Positions 16,314 to 34,179 are shown, counted from the first letter of the stretch. The stretch: 64,000 nt of DNA from Lamellibrachia columna (GCA_963662155.1 OY759270.1:51753471-51817470), one strand, 5' to 3'. Notes: generated by a model from the letters alone, not told the origin. Made by a program: numbers and translations.

Positions 16314-16560
16314 TGGCCTTACCAGAGCGTTGTGTGCTGTTTCTTGGTTTTCTTTTTACCTATCTTGAGGTTTCCTAGATAAAACTGTGGTTCTTGCTAG
16401 CCTTTTTTACAGCTTTGTTGATGTGGGAGCTCCACTTAGTATCGCTCGCTTGAAATAGCAACTGCTGAGTATTTCAGTTTGTCGACGTTCACGGGGGCTT
16501 TGTCGTCAACTTGGTAGGCTGCTTTCACCTTGTGCGCGCGGCACTCAGGACTGAACACTT
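16260..16560 (-). mobile_element. older LINE relic (RT C-terminus)
   Basis: Read on the minus strand it gives, across frameshifts, the usual order after the RT domain: 'TKWSSHINKAVKKASRT ... NLKIG ... ETAHNALVRPVLEYG'. The younger LINE adjoins its 3' side, and its last codons became the N-terminus of the long ORF. Confidence 0.7.
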
Positions 16561-16852
16561 CTGTGGGTAGAAGGACACAGACCAGTGATGTTCCAGTTGG
16601 TATGATATTATATGCTCATACCAAAAAGTGTTAATAATATGTCAGACTTGGATAGGGTCTTCGATTTGCAGCAACGTTAGTCTCAGATAATGAAAAATGC
16701 GGTGTCATGCACCGCGGACCGGGCGTCAACGATCAGGTCCAATTTATTACCCTATTGTCTCTTTGGACATTGGCCGGCCCGGTACGATAGGGCATATGGA
16801 TCCATACGACATATTTCTGAAGAAGGACCTAACGTTTAAAATGTGTCTTATT

Positions 16853-16860
16853 TATATAAG
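16853..16860 (+). promoter_or_regulatory. possible TATA box of LDH copy 2
   Basis: TATATAAG about 145 bp upstream of the LDH2 ATG, in the only gene-free stretch directly before it (16565-17004). Position and sequence suit a TATA box. There is no transcript evidence. Confidence 0.3.
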
Positions 16861-17004
16861 GTTTAACATTTTGTCAATGTTTCCGGACCGCTCCTATACA
16901 TGCAAGAAACACACCTTGTTTAGTAGGAAATACTTTCTTTGATAAGCAAGAGTGATCCAAACAAATACCGCCAACTCTATGTCGTAGACATACATCCGAG
17001 CAAC

Positions 17005-22339
<5,335 letters not shown>

Positions 22340-23150
22340 TGGCAGCGTGCTCCCACAGCCTCGCTCAGTCGGCAACCAGTCGGATCCAATCCAACGAACT
22401 GTTGTTTAACGTGAAACAAATATTATTTTGAATGACCTTACCTTTGACGCAGTGGCTTATCTAGGATCTCGCAATGGGACAAGGGGGCACGCTGAATCAT
22501 CAACTAGTTTACCATGCTACCATATAGCGGCGCCACATGTTATATACGAAAAAAATCAAACATGTTAGCCAAAGGGGAGCAATGGGGGATAACCCCCCTC
22601 CAAATGAATAATTTAAACACTGTAAGCTTTGTCTAACTCGTCTAACCCAGTCCAAAGAACTTTTGTTTAACATTGTCTTCACATTTGAGAGAAATTATAT
22701 TTTAATGACCTTAACTTAGGTGAACATTCTAAACAATGTAAGCTTTCTGACAACTTAGCGACACCGCATTGATGTATATTGCTGTTCAGATTCTCCACCT
22801 AGTGATTGATGCACTGTTCAGTATTTGGAGTACTTTGCCTGTGAACTATCATCGAGTTTTGTTTCCGTTTACACTGCTCTGGACGCCGCAAAAATTAAAG
22901 TTATTTCGTAGAGGACACCAGGTGGCAGCACTTAAATTTCTACCGGGACAGCGCTTTATACACCGGAAAGCCTTTATAAATAGATACATATTTCATTATG
23001 TATGTTGTAACGGTTTATTTAAATACTGGACGAAATATGTCCAATTGTTCTTAAACAGCTAAGGTAACAATAAATTGATCTCTGGTAAGACCCAATGTCT
23101 TCTGGAACCCCAGTTTTATTTTAAAGCAACTATGAAAGCACACTCCCCTT
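22340..23150. other. LDH2 3' flank
   Basis: Probable 3' UTR and flank. A segment at 22385-22440 (GAACTGTTGTTTAAC ... TTTTGAATGACCTTA) recurs degraded at 22658-22720, so a local duplication occurred. No clear AATAAA lies close to the stop, and the first is near 23068. No other gene is seen. Confidence 0.45.
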
Positions 23151-23159
23151 ATGAAAATA

Positions 23160-23410
23160 TGCCATGGGATGACATGGTATACCATGGTATTTCGTTATAT
23201 AACATGGTATTACATGGTAAACCATGATATACCATGACATTACATGGTAAACTGTAGTAGACCATGCTTTTTCGTATATTGTGTATGGTAAATGTTTGGT
23301 ATACCATGGTTTACCTGTTTCAAAACACCATGGGTTACCATGGTTTCCACGGTATATCATGGTATGTTACCATGGATTACCTGTTTCAAAACATCGTGGT
23401 ATTTACCATG
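23160..23410. repeat. CCATGG palindrome-rich tract
   Basis: Dense, irregular repeats of ATACCATGGTAT, GGTTTACC and related self-complementary words. They give many overlapping short hairpins. Confidence 0.75.
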
Positions 23411-23752
23411 AAGTCCTGGGCTGAGGTTCAGGCGGATTGTTTAAGTTTTGAGTGTAGGGTGTATGAGAAGTCCTGGATATATGTTCAGGTGGGTTGTTTT
23501 AGTTTTGAGTGTAGGGTGTGTGAGAAGTCCTGGATTGAGGTTCAGGTGGGTTATTTGAGTTTTGAGTGTAGGGTATGTGAAAAGTCCTGGATTGAGGTTC
23601 AGATGGGTTGTTTTAGTTTTGAGTGTAGGGTGTGTGAGAAGTCCTGGATTGAGGTTCAGGTGGGTTGTTTTAGTTTTGAGTGTAGGGTGTGTGAGAAGTC
23701 CTGGATTGAGGTTCAGATGGGTTGTTTTAGTTTTGAGTGTAGAGTGTGTGAG
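23411..23752. repeat. 57-bp minisatellite, six copies
   Basis: Units AAGTCCTGGATTGAGGTTCA, then GGTGGGTTGTTTTAGTTTTG, then AGTGTAGGGTGTGTGAG. Because 57 is 19 codons, a plus-strand frame (23264-23890) reads as a 19-residue repeat (KSWIEVQVGCFSFECRVCE). It has no supporting gene context and starts inside the palindromic tract. I regard it as noncoding. Confidence 0.88.
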
Positions 23753-24413
23753 GCAGTTCGTTGTAGCATAGGTGGGAAGGGAAGAGGTGGGTTGTGCCAG
23801 TGGTTCCGGTGGGGGACAGTGGATGATAAAGTGGGGGAAGGTGATGGGAGAGATTTAATTTTTTCATTAGTCTCATTTCAAACGAAATGAGACTAGCAAA
23901 AAAACAAACCTACCTAGTATCCACGGCGTAACGCGCGCCAACCATACCCATATAATAATCACTCTGGCATGGAATTGCATGGGGTTGTCACGTGGGCTGT
24001 ATGTCGATAATCAGACGTGAATCTCTAAGTGGCGTTTACGGGCGACGTCACCGGCGATTATAAGAATACCCTCGCGTGAACACACGCATGGGAATGAGTT
24101 TGTTTGTATAAATTATTCATTGAAACGCCCAGTGTGGGTAAGATTTACAGATAGCTGCATTAGAGCATGAGATGGAAGCCAATTGCGTGAGTTTAACGCC
24201 AAATATTTTGAGCTCGAGCTCAAATAATAATTGTGTCAAGAAGGTCACTGTAACATGGATTGAGACAAATGATAGTTATTGTCATTTCACGGTTTTTCTT
24301 TCTACTTCTTTTACAACAGGTTCTGGATCCTGAGTATATGTTATACAGGCCAATGCAACTGCGCAGTGCAGTAATGTGTTTCGGTTTAAAGTTGCAATTT
24401 CCTCTTTGCATCG
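23753..24413. other. unassigned DNA left of the foldback element
   Basis: No gene or named repeat recognised. Confidence 0.4.
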
Positions 24414-24417
24414 ACCT
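24414..24417. other. target-site duplication ACCT (left)
   Basis: ACCT directly precedes the CAGTAGTATG terminus and is repeated at 35691-35694 after the opposite terminus. Confidence 0.65.
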
Positions 24418-24439
24418 CAGTAGTATGTGTGCAATTCTA

Positions 24440-25560
24440 AATCCTTAAATTTGGGGCAGATTTGGGGCTCATTCTGATTGGTTGAAATTTGAAATGGAGC
24501 GTTCTGATTGGTCGTGCGCTTATTGCCGCTAGGGGCGCCACCGTATAATCCAGTATTATCGCTCAAATGGGCAGATTTGGGGCACTTTCTGATTGGTTGA
24601 GAGCAGTTTCACCACTAGGGGGCGCTACGGGGGTAATTGTGTCGACGGATCTCATTGGTCGAGAGCCGTCACGTGACCTATGACGTCACAGCTCATTTGC
24701 ATAAATTAGCATAAATCACAACGTTTTGTAGTGAAACCTTCACCAGGGGGCGCAACGTGTCATCCCCTATTATCGCCCCCCGAGACATTGTTTTGCGGTA
24801 ATATTGTCGCCAGGGGCGCCACAGGGACTCATTCTGATTGGTCGAGAGCCGTCACATGACCTATGACGTCTATATTTGCATAAATTAGCATATATTGCAC
24901 CCTTTTGTGGTGAAACCGTCACCAGGGGGCGCTACGGGTCAATTGTGTCGACGGTTTATGACCTAGTTTCGACTGTTCTGATTGGTCGAGAGCCTTTTGT
25001 GGTGAAACCGTCACCAGGGGGCGCTACCGGTCAATTGTGTCGACGGTTTGTGACCTAGTTTCGACTGTTCTGATTGGTCGAGAGCCGTCACGTGACCTAT
25101 GACGTCACAGCTCATTTGCAAAAATTTGCATAAATTACACCGTTTTGTAGTGAAACCGTCGCCAGAGGGCGCAACGTGTCATCCCCTATTATCGCCCTCG
25201 AGGTACTGTTTTGCGGTAATATTGTCGCCAGGAGCGCTACGGGTCAAGTGTGTCGACGGTTCTGATGGGTCGAGAGCGGTCACGTGACTTATGACGTCAC
25301 AGCTCCGCCCCTATTATCTAAAACGAGTAGATTTCGGGGCGTTGTTTTGCGATGATACGATCGCCAGGGACGCTACAGGTCAAGGTCAAAGGTCGGTGCT
25401 GACCCTAACCCTAAAAGACATGCAGGTTTCAGGTGAACCTGGGTTATACGGTCACCAAGAGGCGCTCTCCTGGGTGATACGATTGTCGGAGAGGGGTTTC
25501 GGGAGGGAACGAAGGGTCTGTTAGCAGCAGCGACGGCAGCAGCAGTGATCATTAATAGAG
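24440..25560. promoter_or_regulatory. left-arm array of regulatory-motif units
   Basis: Degenerate repeats of roughly 100-180 bp. A good unit contains a CTCF-like CCACTAGGGGGCGC (24612-24625), inverted CCAAT ATTGG (24654-24658), palindromic E-box GTCACGTGAC (24668-24677), CRE TGACGTCA (24681-24688) and octamer ATTTGCAT (24695-24702). Similar units follow near 24750-24900, 24910-25130 and 25140-25310. They are motif matches only, with no evidence of binding. Confidence 0.6.
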
Positions 25561-26035
25561 TCTGCAAAAAACACCGCTAGGTCAAAAGGTCAAGGTCAAC
25601 AAAACAAACACCGCCGCTTTCTGGAACGTTCGAACGAAGTCACGCCTTTTCACCCAGCTAGCAGACTGAAATCTAGCGGACGAAAGTTCGTGCATCCAGC
25701 GGGAAAAACGTAGCCGTGCATGTAAGCTATAAGACGCATATCGCATCGTTGCATTATATCGAGAACTTTTCGACGTATATCGTTTCGCGAAGGTCAAGGT
25801 CACCGCCGCTTTCTGGAACGTTCGAACGAAGTCATGGAATTTTCCATAAACATCGCGAGGTCTAAAGGTCAAAAGGTCAAGTTGTTCACGTGCTATGCGC
25901 GTGCTGTGCGTCAGAACCGGTTAAAACCGGTTCAAACCGGTTCAAACTGGTTCAAACCGGGAAAAACCGGGAAAAACCCAAGAAACAAGTGCACCGTCAG
26001 CAGTGGCGACTGACTTGTGCGTTCCCGTTCCCACG
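25561..26035. promoter_or_regulatory. left-arm heat-shock, nuclear-receptor and Grainyhead-like sites
   Basis: Two perfect three-box heat-shock elements of form TTCnnGAAnnTTC (25619-25631 and about 25812-25824). AGGTCA half-sites occur in direct repeat near 25577-25602, 25793-25803 and 25864-25880, and at 25377-25396 just outside. Four or five AACCGGTT-like sites are spaced 10 bp apart at 25915-25965. All are mirrored at 33714-34170. Confidence 0.6.
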
Positions 26036-27840
26036 CGGCAGACATTTACCACTGTGTGCTATGCGTGGAAACGTTGACCACAATGTGACATACATGGATA
26101 CATTGACTGTTATGTGACATGTATGGAGACATTTACCGCTGTGTGATATGTATGGAGACGTTCACCACCATGTGATATGTGTGGAGACATTTACCCCTGT
26201 GTGATATGTATGGAGACATTTCACACCATGTGGTATGCATGAAGACATTGACTGTCAAGTGACATGCATGGAGACATTGACCGTCATGTGACATGCATGG
26301 AGACATTTACCGCTGTGTGATATGTATGGAGACATTTGACACCATGTGACATGCATGGAGACATTTACCACTGTGTGATATGCGTGGAGACATTGACCAC
26401 AACGTGACATGCATGAAGACATTGACTGCTATGTGACATGTATGGATACATTTACCGCTGTGTGATATGTATGGAGACGTTCACCACCATGTGATATGTG
26501 TGGAGACATTTACCCCTGTGTGATATGTATGGAGACATTTGACACCATGTGGTATGCATGGAGACATTGACTGCCATGTGACATGCATGGAGACATTGAC
26601 TGTCATGTGACATACATGGATACATTGACCACCATGTGACATGCCTGGAGACATTTACCGCTGTGTGATATGTATGGAGACATTCACCACCATGTGATAT
26701 GTGTGGAGACATTTGACACCATGTGACATGCATGGAGACATTGACAGCCATGTGATATGTATGGAGACATTGACTGCCATGTGACATGCTTGGAGACATT
26801 GACTGTCATGTGTTGGAAGTCTGCAAGTTGGAAGTTTGTGCTTTGGAATTTGCAAATTGGAAGTTCTCCACTCCACTCCACTCCACGCCACTTTGAAAGT
26901 TTATGTTATGAAAGTTTGCAAGTTGAAAGTTTGCTTCACCGAACACACATGTTTTAAAAGTTTGTGTCATGAAATTTTTTTTGGAGACATTGACTGCCAT
27001 GTGACATGCATGGAGACATTGACCGCCATGTGACATACATGGAGACATTTACTGCTGTGTTATATGCGTGGAGACATTGACCACAACGTGACATGCATGG
27101 AGACATTGACTGGTATGTGACATGTATGGAGACATTTACCGCTGTGTGATATGTATGGAGACGTTCACCACCATGTAATATGTGTGGAGACAGTTACCCC
27201 TATGTGATATGTATGGAGACATTTGACACCATGTGGTATGCGTGTAGACATTGACCGTCATTTGACATGCATGGAGACATTTACCACTGCGTGATATGTA
27301 TGGAGACATTTGACACCATGTGATATGCGTGGAGACATTGACCACCATGTGACATGCATGGAGACATTGACCACCATGTGATATGCATGGAGAGATTTGA
27401 TACCATTTGATATGCATGGAGACATTGACTACCATGTGACATGCATGGAGACATTGACCACCATGTGACATGTATAGAGAAATTGACCGCCATGTGACAT
27501 GCATGGATACATTTACCGCTGTGTGATATGTATGGAGACATTCACCATCATGTGATATGTGTGGAGACATTTACGCCTGTGTGATATGTATGGAGACATT
27601 GGACGTCATGTGATATGCGTGGATACATTGACCGTCATGTGACATGCATGGAGACATTTACCACTGTGTGATATGTATGCAGACATTGACCGCCATATGG
27701 TATGCATGGAGACATTGACCGCCATGTGACATGCATGGAGACATCGACTGCCATGTGACATGCATGGAGACATTCACCACCATGTGATATGTGTGGAGAC
27801 ATTTACCACTGTGTGATATGCGTGGAGACATTGAACACAA
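26036..27840. repeat. 29-bp satellite, left arm
   Basis: Imperfect 29-bp units such as GCATGGAGACATTGACCGTC then ATGTGACAT, alternating with variants (TTTACCGCTGTGTGATATG, TTCACCACCATGTGATATG). A non-satellite segment at 26812-26985 (AAGTTTGCAAGTTG-type repeats) interrupts it. Its mirror lies at 29836-31075 and 32229-33713. Confidence 0.92.
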
Positions 27841-27965
27841 CTTGAAGAAAACAAGACACTGTCATACGCAACTTGAAGAAAACAAGACACTGTCACACAC
27901 AACTTGAAGAAAACACGACATTGTCACACACAACTTGAAGAAAACAAGACATTGTCATACACAAC
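27841..27965. repeat. 31-bp repeat, four copies, left arm
   Basis: Units AACTTGAAGAAAACAAGACA then CTGTCATACGC. The mirror copy is at 29700-29835. Confidence 0.9.
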
Positions 27966-29699
27966 GTTTCAATGCAGGCTATCTACGAGCCAACAACTAT
28001 GTGATGATAGGGTTGGCAAACAGCACTGTCTCGATGCAGGCTATCTAGGGTTATACAACTGACAACAGATTGGGGTTACACCTCTTTCCATGCCGCCGCC
28101 ACCACAGAACACGGGCGGTTGTCATGTGATATGCGTGGAGACATTGACCACTGTGTGATATGTATGGAGACATTTACCACTGTCTCAATGCAGGCTATCT
28201 AGGGTTATACAACCGATAACAGGTTGGGGTTACACCTAGGGTTATACAGCCGACAACAGGTTGGGGTTATACAACCGACAACAGGTTGGGGTTACACCTT
28301 TTTCCCTACCGCCGCCGCCACGGAGCACTGTGCACGTGTTGTGCGTCAGAACCGGTTCAAACCGGTCGTGTAGGGTTATACAACCGACAACAGGTTGGGT
28401 TTACCCCTTTTTGCAGGCTATCTAGTGTTATACAACCGACAATAGGTTGGGGTTACATCTTTTTCCGTACCGCTGCCGCTACGGAGCTAGTAGGGTTGTG
28501 CAAACAGCACTGTCTGGATGCAGTGTATCTAGGGTTATACAACGGACAAAAGGTTGGGGTTACACCTTTTTGCAGGCTATCTAGCGCGTGCTCCTTGGCG
28601 GCGGCGGTACGGAAAAAAGCCTAACCCCAACCTGTTGTCGGTTGTATAACCCTAGATAGCCTGCAAAAAGGTGTAACCCTCAACCTGTTGTCGGTTGTAT
28701 AACCCTAGATAGCCTGCAAAAAGGTGTAACCCCAACCTTTTGTCCGTTGTATAACCCTAGATACACTGCATCCAGACAGTGCTGTTTGCACAACCCTACT
28801 AGCTCCGTAGCGGCAGCGGTACGGAAAAAGATGTAACCCCAACCTATTGTCGGTTGTATAACACTAGATAGCCTGCAAAAAGGGGTAAACCCAACCTGTT
28901 GTCGGTTGTATAACCCTACACGACCGGTTTGAACCGGTTCTGACGCACAACACGTGCACAGTGCTCCGTGGCGGCGGCGGTAGGGAAAAAGGTGTAACCC
29001 CAACCTGTTATCGGTTGTATAACCCCAACCTGTTGTCGGCTGTATAACCCTAGGTGTAACCCTCAACCTGTTGTCGGTTGTATAACCCTAGATAGCCTGC
29101 AAAAAGGTGTAACCCCAACCTTTTGTCCGTTGTATAACCCTAGATACACTGCATCCAGACAGTGCTGTTTGCACAACCCTACTAGCTCCGTAGCGGCAGC
29201 GGTACGGAAAAAGATGTAACCCCAACCTATTGTCGGTTGTATAACACTAGATAGCCTGCAAAAAGGGGTAAACCCAACCTGTTGTCGGTTGTATAACCCT
29301 ACACGACCGGTTTGAACCGGTTCTGACGCACAACACGTGCACAGTGCTCCGTGGCGGCGGCGGTAGGGAAAAAGGTGTAACCCCAACCTGTTATCGGTTG
29401 TATAACCCCAACCTGTTGTCGGCTGTATAACCCTAGGTGTAACCCCAACCTGTTATCGGTTGTATAACCCTAGATAGCCTGCATTGAGACAGTGGTAAAT
29501 GTCTCCATACATATCACACAGTGGTCAATGTCTCCACGCATATTACATGACGACCGCCCGTGTTCCGTGGTGGCGGCGGCATGGAAAGAGGTGTAACCCA
29601 ACCTGTTGTCAGTTGTATAACCCTAGATAGCCTGCATCGAGACAGTGCTGTTTGCCAACCCTATCATCACATAGTTGTTGGCTCGTAGATAGCCTGCAT
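27966..29699. repeat. centre of the palindrome (GGGTTATACAACC repeats)
   Basis: Both sides consist of GGGTTATACAACCGACAACA and GGTTGGGGTTACACC units, with GC-rich blocks (GCCGCCGCCACGGAGCACTG) and AACCGGTT sites. The left arm ends near 28583 and the right arm starts near 28704. The 120-bp spacer contains CCTTGGCGGCGGCGGTACGG. A block of about 386 bp occurs once on the left and twice in tandem on the right, giving three copies of one frame of about 107 codons that I consider noncoding. Confidence 0.85.
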
Positions 29700-29835
29700 T
29701 GAAACGTTGTGTATGACAATGTCTTATTTTCTTCAAGTTGTGTGTGACAATGTCTTGTTTTCTTCAAGTTGTGTGTGACAGTGTCTTGTTTTCTTCAAGT
29801 TGCGTATGACAGTGTCTTGTTTTCTTCAAGTTGTG
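29700..29835. repeat. 31-bp repeat, right arm
   Basis: Reverse complement of the 27841-27965 array (TTTTCTTCAAGTTGTGTGTG units). Confidence 0.9.
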
Positions 29836-31074
29836 TTCAATGTCTCCACGCATATCACACAGTGGTAAATGTCTCCACACATATCACATGGTGGTGAATG
29901 TCTCCATGCATGTCACATGGCAGTCGATGTCTCCATGCATGTCACATGACGGTCAATGTCTCCATGCATACCATATGGCGGTCAATGTCTGCATACATAT
30001 CACACAGTGGTAAATGTCTCCATGCATGTCACATGACGGTCAATGTATCCACGCATATCACATGATGTCAAATGTCTCCATACATATCACACAGGCGTAA
30101 ATGTCTCCACACATATCACATGATGGTGAATGTCTCCATACATATCACACAACATTAAATGTATCCATACATGTCACATGGCGGTCAATTTCTCTATACA
30201 TGTCACATGGTGGTCAATGTCTCCATGCATGTCACATGGTAGTCAATGTCTCCATGCATATCAAATGGTATCAAATGTCTCCATGCATATCATATGGTGG
30301 TCAATGTCACCATGCATGTCACATGGAGGTCAATGTCTCCATGCATATCACATGGTGTAAAATGTCTCCATACATATCACACAGTGGTAAATGTCTCCAT
30401 GCATGTCACACGTGGGTCAATGTCTACACGCATATCACATGGTGTCAAATGTCTCCATACATATCACACAGGGGTAAATGTCTCCACACATATCACATGG
30501 TGGTAAACGTCTCCATACATACCACATAGTGGTAAATGTCTACATACATGTCACATAGCAGTCAATGTCTCCATGCATGTCACATTGTGGTCAATGTCTC
30601 CACGCATGTCACACATTGGTAAATGTCTCCATGCATGTCACATGGTGTCAAATGTCTCCATACATATCACACAGCGGTAAATGTCCCTATGCATGTCACA
30701 TGGCGGTCAATGTCTCCATGCACGTCACATGGTAGTCAATGTCTCCTTGTATGTCATATGGAAGTCAATGTCTCCATGCATGTCAGATGGCGGTCAATGT
30801 CTCCATGCACGTCACATGGCGGTCAATGTCTCCATGTATGTTATATGGCAGTCAATGTCTCCATGCATGTCACATGGCGGTCAATGTCTCCATGCACGTC
30901 ACATGGCAGTCAATGTCTCCACACATGTCATATGGCAGTCAATGTCTCCATGCATTCCACATGGTGTCAAATATCTCCATACATGTCACATGACGGTCAA
31001 TGTCTCCATATTACACCGTGGTAAATATCTCCATGCATACCACATGGTGTCAAATGTCTCCATGCATACCATGT
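29836..31074. repeat. 29-bp satellite, right arm, first block
   Basis: Reverse-complement units of the left-arm satellite (AATGTCTCCATGCATGTCAC, then ATGGCGGTC). Open frames here are repeat artefacts. Confidence 0.92.
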
Positions 31075-31320
31075 CAAAAAGACAAGACAAGTGGGAGCGC
31101 ACAAGCTAAAGTCCACCAACAGTACCTGACCAATGTCAAAAAGACAAGACGAGTGGGAGCGCACAAGTCAAAGTCTACCAACAGTGACTGACTAATGTCA
31201 AAAAGACAAGACGAGTGGGAGCGCACAAGTTAAAGTCTGCCAACAGTGACTGACCAATATTAAAAAGACAAGACGAGTGGGAGCGTACAAGTTAAAGTAT
31301 GTCAACAGTGGCTGACCAAT
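31075..31320. repeat. 61-62 bp tandem repeat, four copies, right arm only
   Basis: Units AATGTCAAAAAGACAAGACG, then AGTGGGAGCGCACAAG... They have no counterpart in the left arm, so they were inserted or expanded after the palindrome formed. Confidence 0.88.
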
Positions 31321-31374
31321 GTCAAATAGACCAATCTTCCAACTTACACATTTTTCACAACACAAACTTTCAAA

Positions 31375-31556
<182 letters not shown>

Positions 31557-32228
31557 GTGAAGCAAACTTCCAACTTGCAAACTTGTCACATCACAAACTT
31601 CCAACTTAAAAATGTTCAAAACATGTGTGTGCGGTGAAGCAAGCTTCCAACTTACAAACTTTCATAACATAAACTTTCAAAACGTGAACTTTTCACATCA
31701 CAAACTTCCAACTTACAAATTTTCATGATACAAACTTTCAAAACATGTGTGTGTGGTGAAGCAAACTTCCAACTTACAAACTTTCATAACATAAACTTTC
31801 AAAACGTGTGTGCGGTGAAACAAACTTCCAATTTGCAAACTTCCAAAGCACAAACTTCCAACTGGCAGACTTCCAACTCGGAAACTTCACTCAACTTCGT
31901 ACAACTTTGCACAACTTCACACAACTTTACACAACTTCGCAGACGTGGAGTGGAGTGGAGAACTTCCAATATGCAAACTTCCAAAGCTAAAACTTCCAAC
32001 TAGCAGACTTCCAACTCGCAAACTACACACAAAATGTGTGTGCGGTGAAGAAAACTTCCAACTTACAAACTTTCATAACATAAACTTTCAAAACGTGTGT
32101 GTGTGACGTGAAGCAAACTTCCAACTTATACATTTTTCACAACACAAACTTTCAAAACATGTGTATGCGGTGAAGCAAAGTTCCAAAACTTCCAACTTAC
32201 AAACTTTCATAACATAAACTTTCAAAAA
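31557..32228. repeat. AAACTTCCAACTTGCAAAC-type repeats
   Basis: Irregular units of AAACTTCCAACTTACAAACT, TTCATAACATAAACTTTCAA and GTGTGCGGTGAAGCAAAC, plus GGAGTGGAGTGG. A short related segment occurs once in each arm (26812-26985 and 32735-32915), so this block is an expansion specific to the right arm. Confidence 0.85.
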
Positions 32229-33713
32229 TGACGGTCAATTTCTCCATGCATGTCACATGGTTGTCAATGTATCCATGCATGTCACATGGTAGTCAATGTC
32301 TCCATGCATATCACATGGTGTCAAATGTCTCCATGCATATCACATGGTGGTCAATGTCTCCATGCATGTCACATGGTGGTCAATGTCTCCACGCATATCA
32401 CATGGTGTCAAATGTCTCCATACATATCACACAGTGGTAAATGTCTCCATGCATGTCAAATGACGGTCAATGTCTACACGCATATCACATGGTGTCAAAT
32501 GTCTCCATACATATCACATAGGGGTAAATGTCTCCACACATATTACATGGTGGTGAACGTCTCCATACATATCACACAGCGGTAAATGTCTCCATACATG
32601 TCACATACCAGTCAATGTCTCCATGCATGTCACGTTGTGGTCAATGTCTCCACGCATATCACACAGCAGTAAATGTCTCCATGTATGTCACATGGCGGTC
32701 AATGTCTCCATGCATGTCACATGGCAGTCAATGTCTCCAAACAAATTTTCATGATACAAACTTTCAAAACATGTGTGTTCGGTGAAGCAAACTTTCAACT
32801 TGCAAACTTTCATAACATAAACTTTCAAAGTGGCGTGGAGTGGAGTGGAGTGGAGAACTTCCAATTTGCAAATTCCAAAGCACAAACTTCCAACTTGCAG
32901 ACTTCCAACGCATGACAGTCAATGTCTCCAAGCATGTCACATGGCAGTCAATGTCTTCATGCATACCACATGGTGTCAAATGTCTCCATACAAATCACAT
33001 GGCTGTCAATGTCTCCATGCGTGTCACATGGTGTCAAATGTCTCCACACATATCACATGGTGGTGAATGTCTCCATACATATCACACAGCAGTAAATGTC
33101 TCCATGCATGTCACATGGTGGTCAATGTATCCATGTATGTCACATGACAGTCAATGTCTCCATGCATGTCACATGGCAGTCAATGTCTCCATGCATACCA
33201 CATGGTGTCAAATGTCTCGATACATATCACACAGGGGTAAATGTCTCCACACATATCACATGGTGGTGAACGTCTCCATACATATCACACAACGGTAAAT
33301 GTATCCATACATGTCACATAGCAGTCAATGTCTTTATGCATGTCACGTTGTGGTCAATGCCTCCACGCATATCACACAGTGGTAAATGTCTCCATGCATG
33401 TCACATGGTGTCAAATGTCTCCATACATATCACACAGCGGTAAATGTCTCCATGCATGTCACATGACGGTCAATGTCTCCATGCATGTCACTTGACAGTC
33501 AATGTCTTCATGCATACCACATGGTGTCAAATGTCTCCATACATATCACACAGGGGTAAATGTCTCCACACATATCACATGGTGGTGAACGTCTCCATAC
33601 ATATCACACAGCGGTAAATATCTCCATACATGTCACATAGCAGTCAATGTCTCCATGTATGTCACATTGTGGTCAATGTCTCCACGCATATCACACAGTG
33701 GTAAATGTCTGCC
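32229..33713. repeat. 29-bp satellite, right arm, second block
   Basis: Same satellite as 29836-31074. It is interrupted at 32735-32915 by the segment mirrored at 26812-26985. Confidence 0.92.
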
Positions 33714-34179
33714 GCGTGGGAACGGGAACGCACAAGTCAGTCGCCACTGCTGACGGTGCACTTGTTTCCTGGGTTTTTCCCGGTTTGAACCGGTTCGAAC
33801 CGGTTTTAACCGGTTCTGACGCATAGCACGCGCGTAGCACGTGAACAACTTGACCTTTTGACCTTTAGACCTCGCGATGTTTATGGAAAATTCCATGACT
33901 TCGTTCGAACGTTCCAGAAAGCGGCGGTGACCTTGACCTTCGCGAAACGATATACGTCGAAAAGTTCTCGATATAATGCAAAGATGCGATATGCGTCTTA
34001 TAGTTTACATGCACGGCTACGTTTTTCCCGCTGGATGCACGAACTTTCGTCCGCTAGATTTCAGTCTGCTAGCTGGGTGAAAAGGCGTGACTTCGTTCGA
34101 ACGTTCCAGAAAGCGGCGGTGTTTGGTTTGTTGACCTTGACCTTTTGACCTCGCGGTGTTTTTTGCAGACTCGTTGTGA
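33714..34179. promoter_or_regulatory. right-arm heat-shock, nuclear-receptor and Grainyhead-like sites
   Basis: Mirror of 25561-26035. AACCGGTT-like sites lie at 33781-33820, with direct AGGTCA repeats on the minus strand and GAAnnTTCnnGAA heat-shock elements near 33907 and 34099. Conservation of sequence is high throughout. Confidence 0.6.

Noticed and set aside
23264..23890. 208-codon frame with a 19-residue repeat
   Set aside because: A 57-bp minisatellite keeps frame automatically. The start lies in a palindromic tract, and no promoter or splice signals are evident.
28286..29386. Three near-identical frames of 107-128 codons at the palindrome centre
   Set aside because: Copies of the same centre block. 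Their sharing follows from DNA duplication, and no motif or start context supports coding.
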